From contig NZ_KB892380.1 in the NCBI RefSeq assembly GCF_000373785.1, forward strand, positions 50,201-114,200: 64,000 nt of DNA. Direction: 5' to 3'. Each line of letters begins with the position of its first letter. Position 1 is the stretch's first letter. The stretch is from Erysipelothrix tonsillarum DSM 14972. Lineage in GTDB: Bacteria; Bacillota_I; Bacilli_A; Erysipelotrichales; Erysipelotrichaceae. The notes below the pieces were generated by a model. The model was not told where the DNA came from. It was given only the letters and a program-made list of their open reading frames with translations, and did not search any database. Made by a program: the position numbers and the translations under genes. Of the stretch, positions 25,906-34,260 are shown piece after piece.

Positions 25906-26757
25906 CTATATTTTATCTTTAATTAGTTTTTTGCGCCAAGCAATCGCAATACTGCCTGGTCCTGTATGAGCAAGTACAATAGGATATAAGGGACGTTGTA
26001 TAACCTCGACCCCAAAATGTTTTTCTAAATCCTTAACGACTGCGTTGTAAATTTTTTCTTCACACCCGCCATCTAAAACAATCCACTCATAATCGTCTTT
26101 ATTTCGATCTGCAACGGTAAGATCGAATCCAACACGGACTGCTTTTTTGTAGGTCCTTACTTTTTCTGCCAAGTCAATCTCACCATTCGCTACTTTTAAA
26201 ACCGGAACGATTTTGAGTAAGTTAGCGATGGCTGCGGCTGCTGGCGTAATGCGACCTCCACGTTTTAAGTAAATAATATCTTCTGGAATGAGTGATGCAT
26301 ACATATCGGCTTCATTTTCAATGAGCGTCCTTATTGCTTCTGGCTCCATATCCCGCCTTATCATTTCCTTAACTTCTAGACTTAATAAAAACAATGGGCA
26401 ACTGACAAATTTAGAATCAATAACCGTTACACGACCATCGTAGTCTTGAGCGAGTCCGCAAGCCGTTTGATACGTTCCACTGAGCCTACTTGAAATCGGT
26501 AAAAAGATTATATGATCATATGTTTTTAAAATGTCATCAAACAGTTCAATCAACCGACCTAGCGGTGGTTGAGACGTTGAAACAGATGATCCGTTTTTCA
26601 TTGCTTGAATCAATTGTTCACGTGAGATGCCTTCTTCCTCCATATGCTCTTTCCCATCGATGGTTAAGGGCATACGGGCAACGATAATCTCATGATCAAT
26701 TGCTTCTTGCTTAGAAACACCTGCCGATGAGTCTGTTATAACAGCAATTTTCATCAT
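25906..26757 (-). CDS. DegV-family fatty-acid-binding protein
   Basis: A 283-residue cytoplasmic protein with MKIAVITDSSAG at the start and the lipid-binding loops VSTSQPPLGRL and ISSRLSGTYQTA, plus HTGPGSIAIAW at the end. DegV/FakB proteins bind a fatty acid and present it to FakA kinase for phosphorylation. No fakA is seen in the window. It is the first gene of an operon with argS; GGAGGACATTT precedes ATG-ATG, so the start may be one codon later. Confidence 0.93.
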   Translation of the reverse strand: MMKIAVITDSSAGVSKQEAIDHEIIVARMPLTIDGKEHMEEEGISREQLIQAMKNGSSVSTSQPPLGRLIELFDDILKTYDHIIFLPISSRLSGTYQTACGLAQDYDGRVTVIDSKFVSCPLFLLSLEVKEMIRRDMEPEAIRTLIENEADMYASLIPEDIIYLKRGGRITPAAAAIANLLKIVPVLKVANGEIDLAEKVRTYKKAVRVGFDLTVADRNKDDYEWIVLDGGCEEKIYNAVVKDLEKHFGVEVIQRPLYPIVLAHTGPGSIAIAWRKKLIKDKI

Positions 26758-26826
26758 AAATGTCCTCCATTAGTATGATTACTATATCATATTTCTTACA
26801 TAATTCACTATTTTTTAATGTGCACC

Positions 26827-26855
26827 TTTACAAACGATTTTTTTAACGCTATAAT
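26827..26855 (+). promoter_or_regulatory. Promoter of tRNA-His copy 1
   Basis: TTTACA (26827-26832), 17-base spacer, TATAAT (26850-26855), 12 bases ahead of the tRNA. Confidence 0.8.
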
Positions 26856-26866
26856 GGTCTAGCAAT

Positions 26867-26945
26867 GGCGATCGTGGTGAAGTTGGTTAACACACCGGTT
26901 TGTGGTACCGGCATTGCGCGGGTTCGAGTCCCGTCGGTCGCCCCA
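26867..26945 (+). tRNA. tRNA-His (GTG), copy 1
   Basis: Cloverleaf with acceptor GCGATCG/CGGTCGC, anticodon loop TTGTGGT and encoded CCA. The extra G-1 faces discriminator C73, as in all tRNA-His. It is identical to copy 2. Confidence 0.96.
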
Positions 26946-26955
26946 TATTGAAATA

Positions 26956-26979
26956 ACACCCACTCCAAGTGGGTTTTTC
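26956..26979 (+). terminator. Terminator after tRNA-His copy 1
   Basis: ACCCACT (26958-26964) pairs with AGTGGGT (26968-26974), followed by TTTT. Confidence 0.85.
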
Positions 26980-27319
26980 TTTGCTTTCTCAATCTAATTG
27001 GTGGCAGTGAATCCCTATAAAAGATACTTTATAATCTATCTCAATGGATCCGTACGCAGAAGAAAACAAATACGATGTAATCCTCAAATTGGCACGTACA
27101 TTACCATTCTATAAGGTTAATTCTTCATTGTCATTTTCATTTCAGTAAAATAGCAAGATAGTTCTTATAAAAGATGAATTTTCATATAAAATACCCAATC
27201 ATTTTGCCATCACTATCGTATTAATACGAACTTTACGTGCTAACATCATAATAATGATTACTCAAAATCACATTTGTGCGCATACATCTTTAAATCCCGA
27301 TATTTTTAGCATTAGCCTC
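26980..27319. other. Spacer between the two tRNA-His genes
   Basis: 340 bases without a convincing gene. The only ORF of note (34 codons from 27044) has no ribosome binding site. No terminators or repeats beyond the flanking tRNA duplication are seen. Confidence 0.5.
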
Positions 27320-27348
27320 TTTACAAGTTTTATTTTTATGGTTATAAT
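27320..27348 (+). promoter_or_regulatory. Promoter of tRNA-His copy 2
   Basis: TTTACA (27320-27325), 17-base spacer, TATAAT (27343-27348). The hexamers and spacing are the same as for copy 1, but the spacer sequence differs. Confidence 0.8.
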
Positions 27349-27360
27349 TGACGAGGATAT

Positions 27361-27439
27361 GGCGATCGTGGTGAAGTTGGTTAACACACCGGTTTGTGGT
27401 ACCGGCATTGCGCGGGTTCGAGTCCCGTCGGTCGCCCCA
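27361..27439 (+). tRNA. tRNA-His (GTG), copy 2
   Basis: Identical to copy 1 at 26867-26945 over the whole tRNA and a few flanking bases. It has its own promoter and terminator, so it is a separate transcription unit. Confidence 0.96.
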
Positions 27440-27452
27440 TATTATAATAAGT

Positions 27453-27482
27453 AAACCCCACTCCAAGGAGTGGGGTTTTTTT
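27453..27482. terminator. Terminator after tRNA-His copy 2 (bidirectional)
   Basis: A 12-base stem pairs AAACCCCACTCC with GGAGTGGGGTTT (27453-27478), followed by a T-run. The opposite strand can also serve the LysR gene that ends at 27481. Confidence 0.9.
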
Positions 27483-28371
27483 ATTGTTTCTGAATATATG
27501 TTTTGTCAATTTCTTGAATAAAAGCTTTCATATGGGTCGTAAGGAATTTTTTTTCGTGATAGAGCACTTGCGAATACATCGAGATTGGAGGAATATCCAC
27601 CTGAACAACTTTTAATTCTTGAAGATCCAATGCTTCACGAACTGAAAACTCAGGCAAAAAGGAGAGACCCAATCCTTTTTTAAGAACGGCAATAATAATT
27701 TCAGTATCGCCAACTTCTAAAATTGCATTCAGATTCACACGTCGCTTAGCAAGCCCACGCTCCAACTCGTATCGGTACGCTTCCCCTTGCTCTGTGAGTA
27801 AAAAAGGTGAATCCGAAAACTCTTTAAGTTTATAGATTTTATCAACTCGAACACTTGAATCAGCACTAACAAATAAAATCGGTTCTTCTTTTTCAAAAAC
27901 CTTAATCATGTCTGAACCATAGACTTGATAATCTAATGTAAAAAGAATATCGATTTCATTTCGCCGGACCATCGCTAATAATTCTTCTGTTTTCCCGATA
28001 ATAACTTTAATTTCAACGTTGGGATGTTCTTGATGAAAATTATATATAAGTTCTGGGAAAACGGTAGCGCCCAACGACCCTACTGTTCCAACACGAATCG
28101 TTCCGTGTTCTTTCTTGATCGATTGATTAAAGATCCGTGCTTCCTCTACCGTTCGCAAAACTTCGTTCGCATAAAAAATAAAAGCCTCCCCTTCTTCAGT
28201 AAGATGGATTTTACGATGCATGCGATCAAACAATTTGGTATGTAACTCTTCTTCAAGTTGTTTGATTTGAACCGTTACGGCCGCTTGAGTATAGCCCAAT
28301 GCATCCGCCGCTTTACTAAAACTTTCTTTTTCCACAACTTTAACGAATGTTTGAAAATGTCTTAAGTCCAT
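27481..28371 (-). CDS. LysR-family transcriptional regulator
   Basis: 296 residues. The N-terminal winged helix is at 1-60 (MDLRHFQTFVKVVEKESFSKAADALGYTQAAVTVQIKQLEEEL), then a periplasmic-binding-like effector domain (about 90-290). It is transcribed away from the PLP decarboxylase gene, and a palindrome at 28431-28445 lies between them, so it probably activates that gene in response to an amino acid or amine. AGGAGG precedes the start. Confidence 0.94.
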   Translation of the reverse strand: MDLRHFQTFVKVVEKESFSKAADALGYTQAAVTVQIKQLEEELHTKLFDRMHRKIHLTEEGEAFIFYANEVLRTVEEARIFNQSIKKEHGTIRVGTVGSLGATVFPELIYNFHQEHPNVEIKVIIGKTEELLAMVRRNEIDILFTLDYQVYGSDMIKVFEKEEPILFVSADSSVRVDKIYKLKEFSDSPFLLTEQGEAYRYELERGLAKRRVNLNAILEVGDTEIIIAVLKKGLGLSFLPEFSVREALDLQELKVVQVDIPPISMYSQVLYHEKKFLTTHMKAFIQEIDKTYIQKQ

Positions 28372-28430
28372 AACGCCTCCTATTAAAAATTTTTATGCTG
28401 TTTATAAAATCTATTAAATTTTATTATCTT

Positions 28431-28445
28431 TATACCTATGGTATA
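28431..28445. promoter_or_regulatory. Putative LysR operator
   Basis: TATACC-TAT-GGTATA is a perfect six-base inverted repeat containing the T-N11-A pattern of LysR sites. It lies in the divergent region between lysR-type and decarboxylase genes. Confidence 0.5.
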
Positions 28446-28484
28446 TTTTGATTAACATGAAGTCAAGTTAATGGAGGTACATGT

Positions 28485-29909
28485 ATGGATCGTTACAAAC
28501 TCGATGAAGATGCTTCAATTGAAGCAACAATGATTAAATTTATAGAAACATTTTATGAAGGTGAGCAGCATCCAGGTTCTGGGCCTGTATGCACAGTTGC
28601 ACCTGATGAAATTCTTGCACGTTTAAAAAACCAAGACATGCCCAAGGAAGGACGCAATGTAGATGCTGTTGTGTCAGAACTTATGACAGATATCTATCCT
28701 TATAGTCTACGCAGTTCTCACCCTCGTCATTTTGGTTTTATTCCTGCACCAGCAACTAAACTCTCTGTCCTTGGAGATTTAATGACCAGCGCCTACAACG
28801 TTCACGCTAGCAACTGGGTTAACAGTTCTGCTGCAAGTACCGTTGAAGAAAATACCATTCAGTGGCTTGCCCAGCAAATTGGTTATGATTCCAAAGCCGG
28901 TGGATTGTTTGTTTCAGGCGGTTCGATGGCAAACCTTACCGGACTGATTGCCGCTCGCGATAAAATGTTGAACGATGAAGAGCGTCATTTGGGCGTCATG
29001 TATCTTTCAAATCAAACCCATCACTCAGTTGAAAAAGCGCTATCGATTATAGGCTTTACGAAGCGACAACTACGCTTTATTGATACCGATGAATTTTTCC
29101 AAATTAAGCCAGATATGTTAGAAAATACGATAAAAGCGGACATAGCACAAGGTTTAATACCTTGCTGTGTTATCGCAACAGCAGGCACAACCAATACGGG
29201 GACAGTTGATCCTTTAAATGAAATTGGTGATTTATGCTCTAAATACCATCTATGGATGCATGTTGATGGAGCATACGGTGCTTCTTTCCTTTTATCTACA
29301 AATCAGAAACATCGTCTCGAAGGAATTCATAAAGCAGATAGTGTGAGTTGGGATGCCCATAAATTATTATTCCAAACTTATAGTTGTGCAATGATCCTCG
29401 TGAAGGATAAACACAATCTTCTCAATAGTTTTGACGCAAATCCCGAATATCTCAAAGATATTGATGGCGATGCGGTCACAAATTTCGGTTCACTTGGCAT
29501 CGAATTAACACGACCTACACGTGCGTTAAAGCTTTGGCTTTCACTACAAACCATCGGAACTGATGAATATTCGAACCGCATTGACCATGGACAATTGCTT
29601 GCAGAGCATACTCAAGCGATGCTATCCAAATCAAGTCACTGGGAAATTATTTCACCCGCTCAATTCGCAATCATTAACTTCCGTTATGTGGATCCATCCT
29701 TGACTGATGAAGCATGCGATGTTCTCAATACATATCTCGCCAAACAAATCGTTGCGGATGAGTTCGCCGGCATTTTCACAACCGAGCTTAAAGGACATAC
29801 CGTTTTAAGAATGTGTTCCATCAATCCCATCACCAACTTTGAGGATATCGATGAAACACTCAGACATCTCGAACGTCTTGCAGAAAAATACTTAAACACA
29901 AACCATTAA
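28485..29909 (+). CDS. PLP-dependent amino-acid decarboxylase (group II)
   Basis: A 474-residue group II decarboxylase, the family of aromatic amino acid, tyrosine, glutamate and diaminobutyrate decarboxylases. The PLP-binding lysine is in SWDAHKLLFQ near residue 289. Other marks are HFGFIPAP near 78, GGSMANLTGLIAARD near 143, ATAGTTNTGTVDP near 229 and HVDGAYGAS near 264. It converts an L-amino acid to its amine plus CO2; substrate choice is not readable. The LysR gene is divergent. Its product may serve acid resistance or amine release, by analogy only. GGAGG lies upstream. Confidence 0.92.
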   Translation: MDRYKLDEDASIEATMIKFIETFYEGEQHPGSGPVCTVAPDEILARLKNQDMPKEGRNVDAVVSELMTDIYPYSLRSSHPRHFGFIPAPATKLSVLGDLMTSAYNVHASNWVNSSAASTVEENTIQWLAQQIGYDSKAGGLFVSGGSMANLTGLIAARDKMLNDEERHLGVMYLSNQTHHSVEKALSIIGFTKRQLRFIDTDEFFQIKPDMLENTIKADIAQGLIPCCVIATAGTTNTGTVDPLNEIGDLCSKYHLWMHVDGAYGASFLLSTNQKHRLEGIHKADSVSWDAHKLLFQTYSCAMILVKDKHNLLNSFDANPEYLKDIDGDAVTNFGSLGIELTRPTRALKLWLSLQTIGTDEYSNRIDHGQLLAEHTQAMLSKSSHWEIISPAQFAIINFRYVDPSLTDEACDVLNTYLAKQIVADEFAGIFTTELKGHTVLRMCSINPITNFEDIDETLRHLERLAEKYLNTNH

Positions 29910-29924
29910 GGTTTGTGTTTTTTT
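29894..29924 (+). terminator. Terminator of the decarboxylase gene
   Basis: AAACACAAACC (29894-29904) pairs with GGTTTGTGTTT (29910-29920), followed by TTTT. The stop codon lies in the loop. Confidence 0.92.
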
Positions 29925-29991
29925 GCTCTTTTACCTCAGTAACACACATTAAATCCAAATTCGCATTATAATAAGAGTAAAGGGGGGATTC

Positions 29992-30924
29992 ATGATGAAT
30001 TTATGGTTTAACTATACACTACCACTATTTGTACTCTTAACGATTATTGCTATTCCACTTTATTTTCTCTCTAAGCGTCTACGCTTTCGAAAAAAAACAC
30101 AACTACGACGTTTTAATCAACCCATCTATGCCTCACGACCTCGTCGGTTCAATCTCACCGTCATGGGAATTTATCTCATCACTGCGGCGATGCTTCTTGT
30201 TACGACGTTTTACTTAGAAAACTGGCCTCGATCCATTGAGCCAAAGACAACATGTCAAGATTCAAGTATGACTTTTATGGATCCTCTCGGACTCATTAAT
30301 ACAAAATCAGAATATGCGATGTGCTATGACGAGCATTCCGAACTTATTTTTAAAGACCCTAATAAAGCGTTTGATGCGTTTATTCAAGATTATCGTTTTC
30401 AACTGTACAAAGTACATTTAAAATTTAATCGTTATACCCCGATTAATCGTCATACTTATCGTAATTATGCCGATTTAAACACACAAGATGAAAACGAAGC
30501 TCCTTTTGCTCGATTCTTTAAAATTTTCAATCAGAGTGTTTACCCCAACATTCAAGACAAAACCCTTAGTTTCATTCCTTTTGATGTCGAAACCATCGAC
30601 TTTAAAGAGACATATCAAAACCCCAATGGAGATATTGAACGGACGGATAACCATCAGGAATTTGCTATTATATCCATCAAAGTTGATTTGCAGGCCGATG
30701 ATCCCATTATTGATTACCGGAATGCCTTTACACTCATATCTGCAGATGCATCTTCGTATCAAACGCCACGAATTGTGTTAAATCAGAACCGCGAAAAAAT
30801 GGAAACAAATACCCGTTATAATCAAGCAACTCTCATTTTTAATGTTAATCAAGAAACACCTTATGATTTGATCTTCGCAACTGAAAATTCAGTTCCGCAA
30901 AAAATCACAATCCGCGAGCCCTAA
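29992..30924 (+). CDS. Membrane-anchored protein of unknown function
   Basis: 310 residues, not recognised. Two membrane helices lie near the N-terminus (about 6-26 and 54-74), separated by a highly basic cytoplasmic loop (SKRLRFRKKTQLRR). The remaining 235 residues, starting near residue 78, should be outside the cell and contain two cysteines (TTCQDS, AMCYDE) that could form a disulfide. The C-terminus looks beta-rich. The start has AAGGGGGG and could be the second ATG. It ends at a terminator shared with the next, convergent gene. Confidence 0.7.
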   Translation: MMNLWFNYTLPLFVLLTIIAIPLYFLSKRLRFRKKTQLRRFNQPIYASRPRRFNLTVMGIYLITAAMLLVTTFYLENWPRSIEPKTTCQDSSMTFMDPLGLINTKSEYAMCYDEHSELIFKDPNKAFDAFIQDYRFQLYKVHLKFNRYTPINRHTYRNYADLNTQDENEAPFARFFKIFNQSVYPNIQDKTLSFIPFDVETIDFKETYQNPNGDIERTDNHQEFAIISIKVDLQADDPIIDYRNAFTLISADASSYQTPRIVLNQNREKMETNTRYNQATLIFNVNQETPYDLIFATENSVPQKITIREP

Positions 30925-30925
30925 A

Positions 30926-30952
30926 AAAAAGGACCATCTCCTGGTCCTTTTT
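30926..30952. terminator. Shared convergent terminator
   Basis: AAAAAGGACCA (30926-30936) pairs with TGGTCCTTTTT (30942-30952) with a five-base loop. A- and T-runs flank it, so it serves both convergent genes. Confidence 0.92.
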
Positions 30953-31643
30953 ACTTGAAATCACCAAAATGATAGGCCATTTCATAAGTAAATGTTTCTT
31001 CTTGATCTCGTGAGCAAAACCACGCACGAATTGCAAATTGACCACTGTCATCATTGTCGATTCCAGGTTCAAAGATAAAGAGGGTTTTGTCTTTCAAATT
31101 CACGATATCAATAGTTTCTTTAAAAACTTCCGCTTCTTTGGAATGGAATTTTACAGTAATAACCTCGGGGAGACGCTCTTGGTTATGTGCTTTCGCAAAA
31201 TTTTCTAAATCAAGACGTGTTATGCGACGACTGCGAACATCACAATCTGGACCAATTTTGCTTTCTTTAATAACGCCTACTTTTAAAATTCCATCTTCAT
31301 AGTAATTCGCAATTACATCTGCTTGAATGGACCCACCACTACGAGTCTCCATACGTGGCAGAATCATTTCTTCAAACCGCATATTGGTATATGATTCATT
31401 GATATTTAAATCAAAACCGACTTGTTTAATACGAATTTGTTCTTTGAGGAAGCGTGTAAAATCACCTTTACTGATATAGAATGAATAAAAGTGCTTATCA
31501 TCGACATAAATATCCTGATCGCGACCAAGTGTCGGAATCGGAATTGGTTTACAGAATCGACTACTCATAGTTGACTCATTAATATACTTGTACAGTCCAT
31601 AGCCAGCAACAGCAAGCAGTGCTGGAAATATGAGTTTCTTCAT
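30951..31643 (-). CDS. Membrane-anchored protein of unknown function
   Basis: 230 residues, no family recognised. A short N-terminal hydrophobic segment (LIFPALLAVAGYGLYKYI) probably anchors it, with the rest being outside or at the membrane face. The body alternates charged and beta-type stretches (FYSFYISKGDF, VITVKFHS, AIRAWFCSRD). AAGGAGG precedes the start. It is convergent with the unknown gene at 29992 and stands alone. Confidence 0.65.
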   Translation of the reverse strand: MKKLIFPALLAVAGYGLYKYINESTMSSRFCKPIPIPTLGRDQDIYVDDKHFYSFYISKGDFTRFLKEQIRIKQVGFDLNINESYTNMRFEEMILPRMETRSGGSIQADVIANYYEDGILKVGVIKESKIGPDCDVRSRRITRLDLENFAKAHNQERLPEVITVKFHSKEAEVFKETIDIVNLKDKTLFIFEPGIDNDDSGQFAIRAWFCSRDQEETFTYEMAYHFGDFK

Positions 31644-31805
31644 AATATACCTCCTTATAAGATAAATTCTACCATATTCTGTTACGTTTCAATTTAAAAT
31701 TGTTATCGAAAGTGAAGTAATTGTCATAAAGCCATGCGGATTCCTTTCAATTTTACGTGGAGGCTTTTATAATTAAAGCATTACGATAAGAAATGGAGTG
31801 TCATT

Positions 31806-32387
31806 ATGAAAATAATTGCAATTACAGGTTCTGTGGCCGGACGCAAGACCCGCGTCGCCTTAGACTATGTTATCAAAGAAATTGAAGTACACGATAAAAC
31901 CATTGACACTGAAATTATTAATATTGGCGATTATGATTTACAATTTAGCGATGGTCGCCCCGTAGCGCAGTATAATTCGGATACGCAATATGTCATTAAT
32001 GCAATTCTTGAAGCCGATGCACTCATTGTTGGGACACCAACATATCAAACATCGATTCCTGGCGCACTAAAAAATATTTTTGATTTACTGCCAATGCATG
32101 CACTGACTGATAAAAGTGCCGGTATTGTGGTTACGGCAGGATCACCGAAGTATTTTTTGATGGCCGAACAGCAACTTAAACCGATATTGTCCTATATGGG
32201 AGCACGTATTGTTCAAAAGTATGTTTTTATTGAAGATTCCGATTTTGATGATCTTGTGATTCATAATCAAAATATTTTATCCCGCTTGTCCAATCTTGGC
32301 AATGATGTCATATGTTCAGTAGAACATAGGGCCTGGGCGAAGAATCATGCGATTCGAAAAGAGCAATTTCCTTATAACGAAAAATAA
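31806..32387 (+). CDS. NADPH-dependent FMN reductase-family flavoprotein
   Basis: A 193-residue flavodoxin-fold protein. MKIIAITGSVAGRKTRVALDYV holds the FMN phosphate loop, and VGTPTYQTSIPGALKNIFDLL near residues 76-96 is the conserved flavin-binding block of the SsuE/FMN_red family. It should reduce FMN with NADPH; family members supply monooxygenases or reduce quinones and metals. No partner enzyme is nearby. It is monocistronic. Confidence 0.9.
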   Translation: MKIIAITGSVAGRKTRVALDYVIKEIEVHDKTIDTEIINIGDYDLQFSDGRPVAQYNSDTQYVINAILEADALIVGTPTYQTSIPGALKNIFDLLPMHALTDKSAGIVVTAGSPKYFLMAEQQLKPILSYMGARIVQKYVFIEDSDFDDLVIHNQNILSRLSNLGNDVICSVEHRAWAKNHAIRKEQFPYNEK

Positions 32388-32392
32388 AACTG

Positions 32393-32421
32393 TTGACAAA
32401 GATTTGTTTCTACGATATTAT
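32393..32421 (+). promoter_or_regulatory. Promoter of the T-box leader
   Basis: TTGACA (32393-32398), 17-base spacer, TATTAT (32416-32421). Transcription should start near 32429. Confidence 0.85.
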
Positions 32422-32428
32422 TTCACTT

Positions 32429-32661
32429 AAATCACAGAACAAGAGAGTAAACATTCGGATATCGATAGCGAGTTAGGGTTGGTGGAAGCCTAATGGATGA
32501 ATTATGTTGAACCGCACTTGGGAGATGTTTAGCTGAAATCACAGTAGGTTAAACCGCAAACCTAGCGTTATAGGAGAGAGGTCATATGATAAGCATATGG
32601 CAATTAGAGTGGTACCGCGTTTAACACGTCTCTAGATAGATATATCTAGGGGCGTTTTTTT
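32429..32661 (+). ncRNA. T-box riboswitch leader of the amino-acid importer operon
   Basis: Stem I has CAAG/CTTG (32440-32443 with 32517-32520) and AACAT/ATGTT (32450-32454 with 32504-32508) around the specifier loop, an AGCGAG segment and the distal GGTGGAAGCC. The T-box proper AGAGTGGTACCGCG is at 32606-32619. An 11-base terminator hairpin (32626-32636 with 32645-32655) is followed by T7. The specifier loop reads GAACCGCA (32509-32516): either CGC (Arg, followed by A as is usual) or CCG (Pro). Uncharged tRNA would stabilise the antiterminator and switch on the transporter genes. Confidence 0.95.
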
Positions 32662-32696
32662 GTTCCTAGATTCAAATAAAAGTGAGGAGATTTTTT

Positions 32697-32747
32697 ATGG
32701 GAATCAAACGACGACGTGACTTCGCAAAGAGCACAGAACAACTATAA
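32697..32747 (+). CDS. Putative 16-residue leader peptide with three arginines
   Basis: A tiny ORF MGIKRRRDFAKSTEQL lies between the T-box terminator and the binding-protein gene. It has a strong Shine-Dalgarno (GAGGAG, seven bases before ATG) and three consecutive Arg codons (CGA CGA CGT). Its position and content resemble an arginine-responsive leader peptide or translational coupler. No second attenuator hairpin is obvious after it. Expression is not shown; the ORF could be fortuitous. Confidence 0.45.
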   Translation: MGIKRRRDFAKSTEQL

Positions 32748-32774
32748 AGCGAAAATCACAAGGAGAGAAACAAA

Positions 32775-33596
32775 ATGAAAAAAATTATTGCAGTAACTTT
32801 AGTAACATTATTGATCTTAACGGGTTGTGGAAAGAAGGACACAACCGTTAGCAAACTTGAAGAAATCAAGGCTAAAGGTGAAATCGTAATGGTGACATCA
32901 CCTGATTACGCACCTTATGAATTCGTAGATGCATCAAAAACTGGACAAGAGCAGTATGTTGGCGCAGATATTGAACTCGCAAAATTCATTGCAGATGAAA
33001 TTGGCGTCGACCTTGTCGTTAAAGCAATGAGTTTCGGTGATATTGCATCTGTTGTATCACTTGGAAAATTTGATATGGGAATTGCTGGATTCACTTATAG
33101 TGATGAGCGTGCCGAGCAAGTAGCTTTCAGCGATACTTATGACACGACTGAGTCAACTTGCCAAGGATTCCTCGTTACCAAAGAAAAAGAAGCTACCTTA
33201 AATTCAATTGATGATTTGAAAACAGCCAAAGTGGCAGTTCAAAACGGTTCCCTGCCTCAAACTTATGTTGAAACGGAACTTCCAGAAGCAACCATGCAAC
33301 TTGTTAATACACTTGATGATGCTGTACTTCAATTGAATGTTGGAAAAGTTGATGCGATTGCTGCTTCATGCGCTTCCGCTGAAGGCTTTACCCTCAACAA
33401 TAAAGATTTAGTGGTAAGTAAAGTAAAATTTGCGGTCATCGACGATAATGGGACAAAGGTTATCTTACAGAAAGATCAAGACGATCTAACAGAAGCTGTG
33501 AACAAAGCAATTGCCAAAGCAGTTGAACAAGACTTATATTCAAAATGGCTCGCAGATGCTAATGCGCTCGCTGAACAGTTGGGAGCTTTAGACTAA
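32775..33596 (+). CDS. Amino-acid ABC transporter substrate-binding lipoprotein
   Basis: A 273-residue extracellular binding protein. The signal peptide ends in the lipobox LILTGC, with acylated Cys at 19. The mature protein has the polar amino acid binding fold (SBP_bac_3): MVTSPDYAPYEFVD near 35-48, VGADIELAKFIADEIG, and GKFDMGIAGFTYSDERAE near 98-115. It is first in the importer operon behind the T-box. Arginine or another basic amino acid is suggested by the leader features, not by the protein itself. Confidence 0.92.
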   Translation: MKKIIAVTLVTLLILTGCGKKDTTVSKLEEIKAKGEIVMVTSPDYAPYEFVDASKTGQEQYVGADIELAKFIADEIGVDLVVKAMSFGDIASVVSLGKFDMGIAGFTYSDERAEQVAFSDTYDTTESTCQGFLVTKEKEATLNSIDDLKTAKVAVQNGSLPQTYVETELPEATMQLVNTLDDAVLQLNVGKVDAIAASCASAEGFTLNNKDLVVSKVKFAVIDDNGTKVILQKDQDDLTEAVNKAIAKAVEQDLYSKWLADANALAEQLGALD

Positions 33597-33597
33597 G

Positions 33598-34260
33598 ATG
33601 TTTCAAGATATTTTAAAACTCATTAATCGTTACGGACATGTGTATCTCAAGGGAGCTTGGGGTACACTCTATATTTCTATTATTGTTGTATTGATAAGTA
33701 CACTTCTTGGAGCGTTTCTCGCTTTAGGAAAAATGTCGAAATTTAAACCCTTAAAAGCAATTGTGAATGTATATATCGAAGTTATTCGTGGTACACCACT
33801 CTTGCTTCAACTCAGTTTATTTTACTTCCTGGGTTCGGAATACATTTCCCAATCCGTACCAGATGTTGGTTGGATTATTCTTGCACTCATTGTAAATTCA
33901 AGTGCATATGTAGCGGAAATCTTTCGAGCTGGTATTCAAGCCGTGGATAAAGGGCAATTTGAGGCTGCGAAAAGTCTCGGTATTTCTAATTCAAATATGA
34001 TGAAAAAAATTATCTTACCACAGGCGGTAAAGAATATTCTTCCTGCCCTTGGTAATGAATTTATTACAATGATCAAGGAAACCTCCTTGGCATCTGTTTT
34101 CTTTGTCAATAACTTGATGACTTCCGAATCAATTGTTTCAAGTGCAACACACTTAAAATTGCCATCACTAATAATTGTTGGGGTTATCTACTTTGTAATG
34201 ACATTCTCAACTTCCAAAGCAATTGCTGCATTTGAAAGAAAGGTGGCGCTCAATGACTAA
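33598..34260 (+). CDS. Amino-acid ABC transporter permease
   Basis: A 220-residue HisM/GlnP-type permease with about five membrane helices. [18 protein letters not shown] near 60-77 and the EAA-type loop [34 protein letters not shown] near 122-155 are diagnostic. It begins one base after the binding-protein stop and overlaps the ATPase gene by eight bases. It works as a homodimer with the ATPase. Confidence 0.95.
   Translation: MFQDILKLINRYGHVYLKGAWGTLYISIIVVLISTLLGAFLALGKMSKFKPLKAIVNVYIEVIRGTPLLLQLSLFYFLGSEYISQSVPDVGWIILALIVNSSAYVAEIFRAGIQAVDKGQFEAAKSLGISNSNMMKKIILPQAVKNILPALGNEFITMIKETSLASVFFVNNLMTSESIVSSATHLKLPSLIIVGVIYFVMTFSTSKAIAAFERKVALND

Noticed and set aside
27044..27148. 34-codon ORF between the tRNA-His genes
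   Set aside because: No Shine-Dalgarno, a stop just upstream in frame, no recognisable family; probably chance or a decayed remnant.
27254..27454. 66-codon frame running through tRNA-His copy 2
   Set aside because: It overlaps the whole tRNA and its promoter and has no ribosome binding site.
32583..32599. CATATG repeated twice with a five-base gap
   Set aside because: It is the stem III hairpin of the T-box leader, not an independent repeat or operator.
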